Assembly (NCBI GenBank): GCA_963803495.1
Contig: CAWDMP010000002.1
Coordinates: 2,108,001-2,172,000, forward strand
Direction: 5' to 3'
DNA from: Persicitalea sp963803495
GTDB taxonomy: Bacteria > Bacteroidota > Bacteroidia > Cytophagales > Spirosomataceae
Length of the DNA: 64,000 nucleotides
The number at the start of each line of letters is the position of its first letter. Positions within the stretch are counted from its first letter, which is position 1. The notes beneath the pieces were generated by a model. That model was given only the letters and a program-made list of their open reading frames with translations, did no database searches and had not been told where the DNA came from. Below, piece after piece: positions 22,771 to 31,540 of the stretch. Position numbers and translations under genes: made by a program.

Positions 22771-25218
22771 ATGAAAACCCTCAATGTTATTTTTCTCGCC
22801 ATTTTTTGCCTGTCAGGCAGCACGTTATTTGCCCAAAGTACCCTCGACGGAAAGGTTCTGGATGAGGCAGGCAAACCCCTGCCCTTCGTGACCGTCGGAT
22901 TGATGGCCGCCCAGGATTCGACCCTGGTAAAAGCCACCGCTTCTGACCCGAAAGGAGTGTATGTCTTTAAAGATGTACCGCCGGGCCTTTACGTCGTAAA
23001 AACTTCCGCCGTGGGCTACCATGAGCATTTTACGGCCTATTTTGAACTGGCTGATTCCCGGAAATCACTACCCGATATTGTCATGGCCGTGGCAGTCAAT
23101 GAACTGGATGAAGTACTCATCGCGGCCAAAAAGCCATTTATTGAGCAGAAAATCGACCGCATGGTAGTCAATGTCGAAGGCAGCATCATCGGGAGCGGAA
23201 GCACGGCGTTGGAGGTGCTGCAAAAAGCGCCGGGCGTAACGGTGGACTACCAGAATGACCTGATCCAGTTGAAGGGCCGGGACGGGGTGATCGTGCAGAT
23301 CGACGGCAAGCAAAGCTATTTGTCGCAGCAGGATGTGGTCGCGCTGTTGCGTACCATGTCGAGCGACAACATTGCCACCATCGAGCTGATTACCAATCCC
23401 GGCGCGCGCTACGACGCTGCCGGCAACGCGGGCATCATCGACATCAGGCTCAAAAAGAACGCCAGCCTGGGTACGAACGGGGCGCTTTCGCTGGCTGGTG
23501 GGTCAGGAATATACGACAGGGAGCGCGCGAGCCTGCAGTTGAATAACCGCACGGCTAAGCTGAATTTGTTTGGCTCGTATAGTCTAAACCGTGGGGGGAG
23601 TCTATTTAGTTTATTATATACTTCCATTCAGCCAGATCCGACGGAATCCGATCCCGGACGGCAAACCTTCGGAACTTCCACCACCTACCTTCCCAAAAGA
23701 GATTTGGGACAGAATGCCAAGGTGGGCATGGACTTTTCACCCACCAAAAACACCATTATTGGCGTTGTATGGACCGGGCTTTGGAGCGAGAACACAGAAG
23801 ATGGGCCGGCCCAAAGTATATTTTCCAGAACTGATGGCGGAGCCCCCTATTTGCAGGCCGATACGCAAAAAAAGATCAACTCCCTGAGCAAGAATCAGAT
23901 TGCGAACCTCAATGTACAACATTCCTTTGGCGAGAAAGGGCAACTGAGCGCCGACATAGACTACGGACAGTTCAATCGGGATTTTACCAACGACCTGCTG
24001 TTTACGAATACCATTTCTCAGAATGGTGACAATACTTCCACCAATGCGCTCCTTAATTTTCAACCTACGACCGTAAAAATCCGGACGGCCAAAACCGATT
24101 ACAGCCGGGGACTGGCCCAGGGCTGGAAAATAGAAACGGGTCTGAAAATGGCCGACATTACCACGGACAATGATCTGACGGTCAGGGATGGTCTATCGGA
24201 CAATGTTCAAATAAATCCGGAGCTTTCCAACCACTTTATTTATTCCGAGCGGGTAGGAGCGGCCTACGCCAGTATCAGCGGCGGCATCGGGAAAGTCGAT
24301 AGTCTCAAAACCAACGTACAACTAGGCTTGCGGATGGAGCATACCCGTTCGGAGGGAAATTCCCTCACGCTGAATCAGGTCATTGCCCGTGACTACCTCA
24401 ATTTCTTTCCGAGTGTATTTGTGTCTCGTCCGTTATCGAACGGGCGGTCGTTGAGTCTCTCTTACAGCTACCGCATCGACCGCCCCAATTATCAGAACCT
24501 GAACCCGGCGCGGAATTATGCCGATCCTTTTACTTTCTCACAGGGCAATGCGTTTCTCCGGCCCCAATATACCTCGGCTTTCGAGTTACGCTATGGACTT
24601 AAAAACGGTATTTTTCTGGCCCTCGGCGCTAATTTGACCACTGATTTTGTGAACAGCATATTTTATGGATTCGAGGGCAACAAAAGATATATTATTTGGC
24701 AAAATGTCGGAAATGCTCAGGGGTACTCCATCACGGCAAGTGCGCCGCTCACCATCACGAAAGGCTGGCAGGTACAGACTACCGCCATGGGTTATTTCAA
24801 CCAATATCAGTTGGACTATGAATCGGAGTCCATCAGCATCAACAACTTAGCCGGTAGGCTGAATGTGAACAACGCTTTCCTTTTGGGCAAGGGCTGGTCC
24901 GCTGAGCTATCCGGCTGGGTGTCGACCCCATCCACTCAATTTCTCAATATCTCTCCCTGGCTGGGCTCGATGGACATCGGTGTCCAGAAAACCCTAACCA
25001 AAGCGCTCAAGGTCAAATTCAGTTTGCAGGACGTCTTTTATACCAACCGCTGGATCGCCCGGATGAATGTACCTGGCAAGCTGGTGTCGTATGCAAAAGT
25101 GCAGTGGGATAGCAGGGTCGCTTTGCTTAATCTGACCTACACCTTCGGCAACCAGAAAGTGAAAGCAGCCCGGCAGCGAAGTACGGGGTCGGAAGCAGAA
25201 AGCAGGCGGGCTAATTGA
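22771..25218 (+). CDS. Outer-membrane beta-barrel receptor with CarboxypepD-reg domain
   Basis: An 815-residue protein with signal peptide (MKTLNVIFLAIFCLSGSTLF), an N-terminal carboxypeptidase-regulatory-like domain (about 23-110: LDGKVLDEAGKPLPFVTVGL) and a plug-like domain (about 115-225: STALEVLQKAPGVTVDYQND and ELITNPGARYDAAGNAGIID). The rest is a barrel of the outer-membrane beta-barrel family type rather than a canonical SusC; the family is often annotated as a TonB-dependent receptor. The last strand is NLTYTFGN, followed by a polar tail of some 20 residues. There is no SusD partner. GGTACC, frequent elsewhere in the window, is absent here, which fits a different origin. The ligand is unknown. 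Confidence 0.85.
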   Translation: MKTLNVIFLAIFCLSGSTLFAQSTLDGKVLDEAGKPLPFVTVGLMAAQDSTLVKATASDPKGVYVFKDVPPGLYVVKTSAVGYHEHFTAYFELADSRKSLPDIVMAVAVNELDEVLIAAKKPFIEQKIDRMVVNVEGSIIGSGSTALEVLQKAPGVTVDYQNDLIQLKGRDGVIVQIDGKQSYLSQQDVVALLRTMSSDNIATIELITNPGARYDAAGNAGIIDIRLKKNASLGTNGALSLAGGSGIYDRERASLQLNNRTAKLNLFGSYSLNRGGSLFSLLYTSIQPDPTESDPGRQTFGTSTTYLPKRDLGQNAKVGMDFSPTKNTIIGVVWTGLWSENTEDGPAQSIFSRTDGGAPYLQADTQKKINSLSKNQIANLNVQHSFGEKGQLSADIDYGQFNRDFTNDLLFTNTISQNGDNTSTNALLNFQPTTVKIRTAKTDYSRGLAQGWKIETGLKMADITTDNDLTVRDGLSDNVQINPELSNHFIYSERVGAAYASISGGIGKVDSLKTNVQLGLRMEHTRSEGNSLTLNQVIARDYLNFFPSVFVSRPLSNGRSLSLSYSYRIDRPNYQNLNPARNYADPFTFSQGNAFLRPQYTSAFELRYGLKNGIFLALGANLTTDFVNSIFYGFEGNKRYIIWQNVGNAQGYSITASAPLTITKGWQVQTTAMGYFNQYQLDYESESISINNLAGRLNVNNAFLLGKGWSAELSGWVSTPSTQFLNISPWLGSMDIGVQKTLTKALKVKFSLQDVFYTNRWIARMNVPGKLVSYAKVQWDSRVALLNLTYTFGNQKVKAARQRSTGSEAESRRAN

Positions 25219-25283
25219 TGGTGGAAGCAGGAGAAAGCGGCCTTTTTGCTACCTTACCACTTCATTTCTCCACCAAAACCCGC

Positions 25284-26309
25284 ATGATGAAATCTATCGT
25301 CTTCCTGATTCTGCTGCTCAGCTCAGCCTACACGCTGACGAGCTGTTCCACTTCCCTACAGGAATCGTCTTCTGCCCTAAGTACTTACTTCGCCAGCGAC
25401 GATTCAGGTATCAGAAGCGGCGGCGTCAAAACGATTACCATTGACACGCCGCAGGGAAAGTTTAAGGTCTGGACGAAGCGATTTGGCAATAACCCGACCA
25501 CCAAAGTTCTGCTGCTGCATGGCGGGCCGGGCGGCACACACGAGGTGTTCGAGTGCTTCGAGAGTTTTCTGCCTCAGGAAGGCATCGAGTTTATTTATTA
25601 CGATCAGCTCGGCTCAGCCTTCTCCGACCAGCCCGCCGATAGTACCCTATGGGACTTGCCGCGCTTCGTCGAGGAAGTGGAGCAGGTGCGGGTAGCTTTG
25701 GGCTTGAATAAAGACAATTTCTACCTGTTCGGCCAGTCGTGGGGCGGGATTCTGGCGATGCAGTACGCGCTCAAGTACCAGCAAAACCTGAAAGGATTGA
25801 TCGTGAGCAATATGATGGCGAGCTGCCCCAGGTACGGCGAATACGCGCAGAACGTCCTGTCCAAACAAATGAAGCCGGAGGTGTTGCGGGAAATACAAGC
25901 CCTGGAAGCCAGCGGCGACTTCGACAATCCGCGCTACATGGAACTCCTGATTCCCAACTTTTACGAGCAGCACCTCATGCGCCGCCCTGCCGCCGCATGG
26001 CCCAACGCGGTCGACCGCGCTTTCGCCCACATGAACTCCGCCGTGTACGTCCCGATGCAGGGGCCCAGCGAGTTTGGTATTGCAGGAAAGCTGGCCAATT
26101 GGGACGTGAGCGACCAACTTTCCACCATCCAAACGCCCACGCTGGTCATTGGGGCCACGCACGACACGATGGACCCCGAGTACATGAAGTGGATGGCGAC
26201 GGAGTTTCCCAACGGTGCGTTTCTGCTCTGCCCCAACGGCAGCCACCTCAGCCAATGGGACGACCAGCCGCATTTCTTTCCGGGCTTGATTGCTTTTTTG
26301 AAGAAATAA
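25284..26309 (+). CDS. Exported S33 proline iminopeptidase-like alpha/beta hydrolase
   Basis: The start at ATG 25284 yields MMKSIVFLILLLSSAYTLTS followed by Cys, a lipoprotein signal. The catalytic domain has the oxyanion motif HGGPGG, YYDQLGSAFS, the nucleophile elbow GQSWGG, the acid in GATHDTMDPEY and the His in NGSHLSQWD, which is the complete triad of the proline iminopeptidase family. Substrate would be N-terminal proline peptides or related amides in the periplasm. The gene directly follows the outer-membrane barrel gene (65 bp), so they may be co-transcribed for uptake and digestion of a peptide ligand. Confidence 0.85.
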   Translation: MMKSIVFLILLLSSAYTLTSCSTSLQESSSALSTYFASDDSGIRSGGVKTITIDTPQGKFKVWTKRFGNNPTTKVLLLHGGPGGTHEVFECFESFLPQEGIEFIYYDQLGSAFSDQPADSTLWDLPRFVEEVEQVRVALGLNKDNFYLFGQSWGGILAMQYALKYQQNLKGLIVSNMMASCPRYGEYAQNVLSKQMKPEVLREIQALEASGDFDNPRYMELLIPNFYEQHLMRRPAAAWPNAVDRAFAHMNSAVYVPMQGPSEFGIAGKLANWDVSDQLSTIQTPTLVIGATHDTMDPEYMKWMATEFPNGAFLLCPNGSHLSQWDDQPHFFPGLIAFLKK

Positions 26310-26407
26310 TTTACAGTTAGCACGAGCCCCGTCGTCGGTAGATTCAAGTATCATACGGTCTTTTCGGTGTCTCTCGCTCTATAATGTATGTACCTACCTG
26401 CCTGAGC

Positions 26408-28720
26408 ATGAAGTCAAGGAGTCTTTTACTTTTGCTATGGACGGCAATAATCGTCTGTGTTACCGCGCCCACCCGCGCCGACTCCCTCAACTGCAATCTC
26501 ACCGCCTACAGACCCCAACCGGGCTTGGTGGCGACGGTCGCGAATGAAATCCTGACCATCGTCTGGAAAGGCGACCAGGCCAGCGAACTCCGCTTACGGT
26601 TCGTCATCGCGCGGGGCGTCCCCACGGTCCGGGAACTGGCCACTCGAGCCTCAGGCGGCAAGTGGCGGGTGCTGGGGAATGACCTCACGCCCGAGTACCG
26701 CGTCGTGTCGGGCGTGCGGCGCGTCACCCGGCAGCAGACCGACCCACTTGAAGAACTTGGCATACCGCTGACCGCCGCGAAACTGGATGAAATCAAATGG
26801 GAGGCGTTCTGGGACGCGCCGCTGTTCCTGGGAAGTGAACTGCCCAGTTCGCATAAGACTTCCATTCCGGCTAAAGAAGCCTTTGCCAACCATCCGGGGA
26901 TGCCGCGCCAGCCGGGGGAAATCATCCGGGCCGATGCCGAGTTCAGGGCGATGGGCTGCGCGGTCAGGACCAACGGGGCTCGGCTGGAAATTACCTTTCC
27001 GGGCGTGAGCGCGGGTATTTTTGCGGGGTACTTGCAGTACGATGTTTTCAGAAATTCCAATCTGGTGCGGCAGATGGTCGTGGCGAAAACCAGCCAAACC
27101 TCGGTGGCCTTCAAGTACGATGCGGGACTGAAGGGACTGCCCGTTCGGCCCGCGTCGCGCGTGGTGTGGCGTGACCTGAGCAATCGCGGACAGGAGTACC
27201 GCCTGAGCGGCCCGCCTAGCGAGGGGCCCGCCACGGTCTGGAGCAGCAACCGCCTGATTGCCGCCGAAGTACTTGGCGGGAGCATCGCCGTGTTTCCGCC
27301 GCCGCATAGCTTTTACTGGGCGCGGGAATCGGGCAAAAATCTGGGGTACAGCTGGTACCGCAAAGACAGCGACCAAACCTTTTCCCTCGGAATGCAGCAG
27401 GCCGAAAAAGAGGACGAGGAAGAATTTCTCCAAAATTACGCGCTGTACAACGCCCGGCCCGACACCTGGCAGCAGATGCCGGTCTTCCTGTATATTAGCC
27501 CCGAAACGGGCGAGAATGCCCTGGATGCCGCGCTGGCCTTCACGCATCGCGACTACTTCAAGCCATTGCCGGGCTACAAGGTGATGGGTTCGCACTACCA
27601 CGTAGGATTAGTGGAGCGGCTACAGGCGCTCGGTGGACCCGACAATCGGCTCAACGATGTGGAGACAATGAAGAGCATCGGCGTAAACATCTTCGGCGTG
27701 ATCGACGGGGTGCGCGGACCCGCCCGCCGCGAGGTGGGCGAGTCGTTCCTAGCCGCCCAGGCCGAGTACTACGACGCCGCCCGGCGACAGTCAGATAGGG
27801 ATTTTCTGGTCATGCCCAACGACGAGAACAGCACCAGCGGCCGTCCTTATGAGCTGGGCGGGCACCACGACCTGCTGCTGTCGAAGCCGACCTACTGGCA
27901 GAATGAACGCAAACCGGGTCAGCCCCTCGTGGAGCAGCACCCTAAGTATGGTCGGGTGTATAACCTGGGTAGCCCCGCCGACCTGATGACGATGACCGAG
28001 CGCGAAAACGCGCTGATTTCCATGCCCCACCCGCGCTCGAAGGGTTCGACAGGATACCCCGACGCCATCAAAGATACGCCTCAGTTTTTGCACGAGAATT
28101 ATTCCAGCCTAGGCTACCGTTGGGGCATGGGCATCGACGCCTCCGAGACGCGGCTGGGTGAATACCGTTTCCTGACCCTATGGGACGAAGTGAATAACTG
28201 GATGGCGGCCCGCAACCTGCCGCCGAAATTCGCCCTGGCGATTTCGGAAGGACGCTCCGACTACGGCGACCGGGGCAAGCCGCCCTACGACGACACCTAC
28301 GGCCTCTCGCCCGTCAACTACCTCAAGCTGGATAGCGTGCCGACGGTCGATGACATGAGTTCAATTATTAACGCCCTCAAAAGCGGCCAGTATTTTGCCA
28401 CCAGTGGCGAGGTACTTATTCCCTTCTACGCCGTGACGGGAACGGGCAACCAGTACACCATCACCGCTGAGGTGGAATGGACTTTCCCGCTCGATTTTGT
28501 GGAGGTCGTGTGGGGCGATGGCATCAAGACTGATCGGCAGATTGTCCCGACCACCGACCTGCCACCCTTTGGGCGCAAGCGCTTTGTCATCCCATTCGAT
28601 ACCAGCGGCAAAAAGTGGGTGCGGTTCGCGGCCTGGGACGTGGCGACGAATGGCGCACTGGTGCAGCCGATTGGTTTGGCAGCCGATGCGGCTTTTGATA
28701 TTTCTAAACCAAAAGAGTAA
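26408..28720 (+). CDS. Large exported protein with PHP (CehA/McbA)-like signatures
   Basis: ATG 26408 gives the best signal peptide (MKSRSLLLLLWTAIIVCVTA); an upstream in-frame ATG at 26384 would add eight residues. The N-terminal 380 residues look like beta-sandwich domains. From about 390 the sequence shows a series reminiscent of secreted PHP-type metal hydrolases: GSHYHVG, FGVIDGVRG, FLVMPNDENS, GGHHDLL and LISMPHPRSKG. These could supply the His and acidic metal ligands. I do not recognise a characterised homologue. The enolase-superfamily gene begins one base after its stop, so the two are surely co-expressed, and a sulfatase faces them. A role in breaking down an esterified or sulfated organic compound is inference. 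Confidence 0.55.
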   Translation: MKSRSLLLLLWTAIIVCVTAPTRADSLNCNLTAYRPQPGLVATVANEILTIVWKGDQASELRLRFVIARGVPTVRELATRASGGKWRVLGNDLTPEYRVVSGVRRVTRQQTDPLEELGIPLTAAKLDEIKWEAFWDAPLFLGSELPSSHKTSIPAKEAFANHPGMPRQPGEIIRADAEFRAMGCAVRTNGARLEITFPGVSAGIFAGYLQYDVFRNSNLVRQMVVAKTSQTSVAFKYDAGLKGLPVRPASRVVWRDLSNRGQEYRLSGPPSEGPATVWSSNRLIAAEVLGGSIAVFPPPHSFYWARESGKNLGYSWYRKDSDQTFSLGMQQAEKEDEEEFLQNYALYNARPDTWQQMPVFLYISPETGENALDAALAFTHRDYFKPLPGYKVMGSHYHVGLVERLQALGGPDNRLNDVETMKSIGVNIFGVIDGVRGPARREVGESFLAAQAEYYDAARRQSDRDFLVMPNDENSTSGRPYELGGHHDLLLSKPTYWQNERKPGQPLVEQHPKYGRVYNLGSPADLMTMTERENALISMPHPRSKGSTGYPDAIKDTPQFLHENYSSLGYRWGMGIDASETRLGEYRFLTLWDEVNNWMAARNLPPKFALAISEGRSDYGDRGKPPYDDTYGLSPVNYLKLDSVPTVDDMSSIINALKSGQYFATSGEVLIPFYAVTGTGNQYTITAEVEWTFPLDFVEVVWGDGIKTDRQIVPTTDLPPFGRKRFVIPFDTSGKKWVRFAAWDVATNGALVQPIGLAADAAFDISKPKE

Positions 28721-28721
28721 A

Positions 28722-29972
28722 ATGAAAAACTCCCGCCGACATTTCCTGAAATCGAGCGCCGTGGCCGGAGCCGACGCGCTGTTGGCGCCCGGCATGACTT
28801 CCCACGCCCGGGACGAGCCGGATTACACCAAGCTGGACGCCGCGCTTGCGCAGCCCGTGCTCAAAAGGGAGCTATTTACCAGCCCCGTCATTATCCAGAG
28901 CTGCGACCTGCTCGAACACGAAGGCAACTACATGATCCGCGTCCGCTCGACCGACGGCGCGGTGGGCTACTGCGTGGGCCACAATCTCAGAATGCCGCAC
29001 CTGCACCCGATCCAAACGATGCTCGTCAATCCGTACTTCATCGGGAAGGACGCCCGCGATCTCGATCAGTTGATCGAGGGCGTGATGGTGTACAAAAACA
29101 ACTACAAGTACCAGGGCTACACGATCTGGATTCCCATCGCTACGGTCGAAATGGCGATTCTGGACATGCTGGGCCGGATCGCGGGCAAGAGTATGGGCGA
29201 GCTCATCGGCGAGATCCGCAACGCCGAGATTGCGATTTACCAGGCCAACGACAACCGGGGCAAGTCGCCCGAAGTAAGCGTCGCGAACATCGAGAAGCTA
29301 CGCGCCGAAACCAATGCCAAAGCCGTCAAATTCAAGATCGGCGGCCGCGAGGGTAGTGAGGAGTACCCCGCAGGCCGCAGCGAGAACCTCATCCCGCTGA
29401 TGCGGAAGTCTTTCGGGGACGACATCACGATCTACGCCGACTGCAACGGCAGCTACGACGCCAGGGAAGCGATTCGGATGGGAAAAATTTGCGAAGCCAA
29501 CCGCATCGACCTCTTCGAGCAACCCGTTCCGACCGACTGGTACGACGACTGGAAACAAACCGCCGACGCCCTCACGATCCCGATCGGCTCGGGCGGCGGC
29601 GAGGTGAGTATGCGCAACTTCCGCTGGCTGATCGCCAACGGGGCCACGAGCATGGTCCAGCAGGACCTGTTCTATTTTGGCGGCATGGTGCGCTGCATGA
29701 AGGTGGCGCGTATGGCCGCCACGCGGGGCTACGTGTGTACACCGCATATTTCGGGGACAGGCCTGGGCTACATCTACATGATGCAGTTCGTATCGGCCCT
29801 GCCCAACGCCGGGCCGTTCCACGAGTACAAAGGGCTGAGCAACGAAGTACCTTTCGAGTGCAAAACTTCCACGCTCAAACCCGAAAACGGCATCCTGCAC
29901 TTGCCCCAAGGCGTGGGGAGTGGGGTGGAAATCGACCCGGGTTTTATTGCGAAGCACAAGGTACTTGCTTGA
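28722..29972 (+). CDS. Exported mandelate racemase/muconate lactonizing (enolase superfamily) enzyme
   Basis: The start at 28722, one base after the preceding stop, gives MKNSRRHFLKSSAVAGADAL, a twin-arginine-type leader. The capping domain is followed by a TIM barrel with KAVKFKIGG (catalytic lysine strand), IYADCNGSYD, LFEQPVP and SGGGE (the Asp, Glu and third acidic metal ligands), and CTPHISGTGLGY (His of the seventh strand). All metal ligands needed for abstraction of a proton alpha to a carboxylate are visible, so it should be an active dehydratase or epimerase acting on an acid sugar or similar. A Tat-exported member of this superfamily is unusual but common enough in Bacteroidota. Confidence 0.88.
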   Translation: MKNSRRHFLKSSAVAGADALLAPGMTSHARDEPDYTKLDAALAQPVLKRELFTSPVIIQSCDLLEHEGNYMIRVRSTDGAVGYCVGHNLRMPHLHPIQTMLVNPYFIGKDARDLDQLIEGVMVYKNNYKYQGYTIWIPIATVEMAILDMLGRIAGKSMGELIGEIRNAEIAIYQANDNRGKSPEVSVANIEKLRAETNAKAVKFKIGGREGSEEYPAGRSENLIPLMRKSFGDDITIYADCNGSYDAREAIRMGKICEANRIDLFEQPVPTDWYDDWKQTADALTIPIGSGGGEVSMRNFRWLIANGATSMVQQDLFYFGGMVRCMKVARMAATRGYVCTPHISGTGLGYIYMMQFVSALPNAGPFHEYKGLSNEVPFECKTSTLKPENGILHLPQGVGSGVEIDPGFIAKHKVLA

Positions 29973-29990
29973 TAAACTGCTCGGTCAAGG

Positions 29991-31424
29991 CTACCTCTTA
30001 TTCTTCCCCGTTGGTATAAAGTTGGCGTCATAGGCATCATTCAATTGAGTAGGTACCGGGGCGTCGACGCCCATGAGCCAGTCGTTGAGCAGGGTGGTCA
30101 GCTCAGTCAGCTTTTTCGGTTCGAGCGTCGCCAGGTCGATGCGCTCGCCGGGGTCGTTTGCCAAATCATAAAGTTCGTAGGCATCGTCCCCGTAATAATG
30201 GTGCAGTTTCCAGTTATTCTGGATGACCACGCTGCCCGGCCGGGTGCGAAACAGCGCGTCGCGGCTGTCGTCCAGTGCGCCCCGGTAGGCTTCCAGGTAG
30301 AAAGGGAAATGAAAAAACAGGGGTCGTTCATACAGGTCGGGGCGGCTTTTATCCTGCCACACATCCAGCAACGAAACCCCATCGATGGGTTGCGAGGTTG
30401 GCTGAGGTACCTTCGCCCACGCGCAGAGCGTTGGGAACAGGTCGAAAAGCAACGTCGGGATGTTGGAGGTACCGGGCGCGATGCCCGCGTGGTTGACCAG
30501 TAAGGGCACCCTGATTCCGCCTTCGTAGTAGGACCCCTTTCCCCCGCGCAGCGGCCATTGCCGCGATTGACTGGCGATGCCGCCATTGTCCGACGAAAAA
30601 ACGATGAGCGGGTCTTCGAGTTTGAGCGCTTTGATCGCCGCAAGTATCCTCCCGACGTTTTGATCCAGATTCTCGACCATGGCAGCGTAGTCGGCGTTGG
30701 TCCCCTGCCCATCCTGTGGCGCTATCTCCTTGTATTTTTCCACCAGATCATTTTTGCCCTGCAAAGGTCCGTGGATGGCAAAATGAGGGATGTACAGCAA
30801 GAAATCGTTCGTCCGATTTTCCTGCATGAATCGAATGGATTCCCGCGTGACACGATCCGTCAGGTACTCCCCTTCGGGACCGTCCGAGAGGTATTTTAAA
30901 TCGTAAGGGCTGAAATACGTCTTGGGATGTCCGGCCTTTCCTCCGCCCTGGTGTACATCGAACCCCTGCTTTGTGGGATCGTCGCCGATGTGCCATTTGC
31001 CCATTACGGCCGTTTTGAAGCCCGCTTCTTGAAATACCTTGCCGAGCGTCTTGAAATCAGAGGACAAAACGTCCTCATTGGGACTCGGTACCAACTTGCG
31101 GGTGCGGGCATCGCCCCGATCGGGTGGCGAAACGGTGAATACCCCATGCCGGGGAGCGTAGGCTCCTGACATCAGACAAGCCCGGCTGGGGGCACAGTTG
31201 GAAGCGTTGGCGTATGCGCGGCTGAACACCAGCGATTTTGCCGCCAGTGAATCGAGTACGGGTGTGTGGTAGTATCGTGAGCCATTGAATCCCACGTCTT
31301 TCCAGCCAAGGTCGTCGGCAAGAATGAATATGATTTGGCGCGGTTGCTTCTGGGCAAGAACGGGAGCCAAGGCTAACAAACTACCAACGACTGTTACAAA
31401 GACTTGTAAACTGTATTTTATCAT
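29991..31424 (-). CDS. Exported arylsulfatase-type sulfatase
   Basis: A Sec signal peptide (FVTVVGSLLALAPVLA) leads into QIIFILADDLGWKDVGFNGS with the metal-binding Asp pair. The formylglycine site is Cys77 in NCAPSRACLMSG, so a formylglycine-generating enzyme elsewhere in the genome is needed. GKWHIGD and HFAIHGPLQ carry the remaining active-site Lys and His residues, and FSSDNGG supplies the Asp-Asn pair. The protein removes sulfate esters from glycans or small molecules in the periplasm. It converges on the enolase-superfamily gene (18 bp between stops) and is plausibly part of the same catabolic set. Confidence 0.92.
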   Translation of the reverse strand: MIKYSLQVFVTVVGSLLALAPVLAQKQPRQIIFILADDLGWKDVGFNGSRYYHTPVLDSLAAKSLVFSRAYANASNCAPSRACLMSGAYAPRHGVFTVSPPDRGDARTRKLVPSPNEDVLSSDFKTLGKVFQEAGFKTAVMGKWHIGDDPTKQGFDVHQGGGKAGHPKTYFSPYDLKYLSDGPEGEYLTDRVTRESIRFMQENRTNDFLLYIPHFAIHGPLQGKNDLVEKYKEIAPQDGQGTNADYAAMVENLDQNVGRILAAIKALKLEDPLIVFSSDNGGIASQSRQWPLRGGKGSYYEGGIRVPLLVNHAGIAPGTSNIPTLLFDLFPTLCAWAKVPQPTSQPIDGVSLLDVWQDKSRPDLYERPLFFHFPFYLEAYRGALDDSRDALFRTRPGSVVIQNNWKLHHYYGDDAYELYDLANDPGERIDLATLEPKKLTELTTLLNDWLMGVDAPVPTQLNDAYDANFIPTGKNKR

Positions 31425-31540
31425 AAGTACAATAGAAAATTGAAGATTAGCACACGATCCGGCGTAATGGTTTGGCCGAAAAAAGGCCGTATTTGCCGAA
31501 ATTTGTACAAAAGTTTTCCGAAAAGACGTTTGCCATTGGT

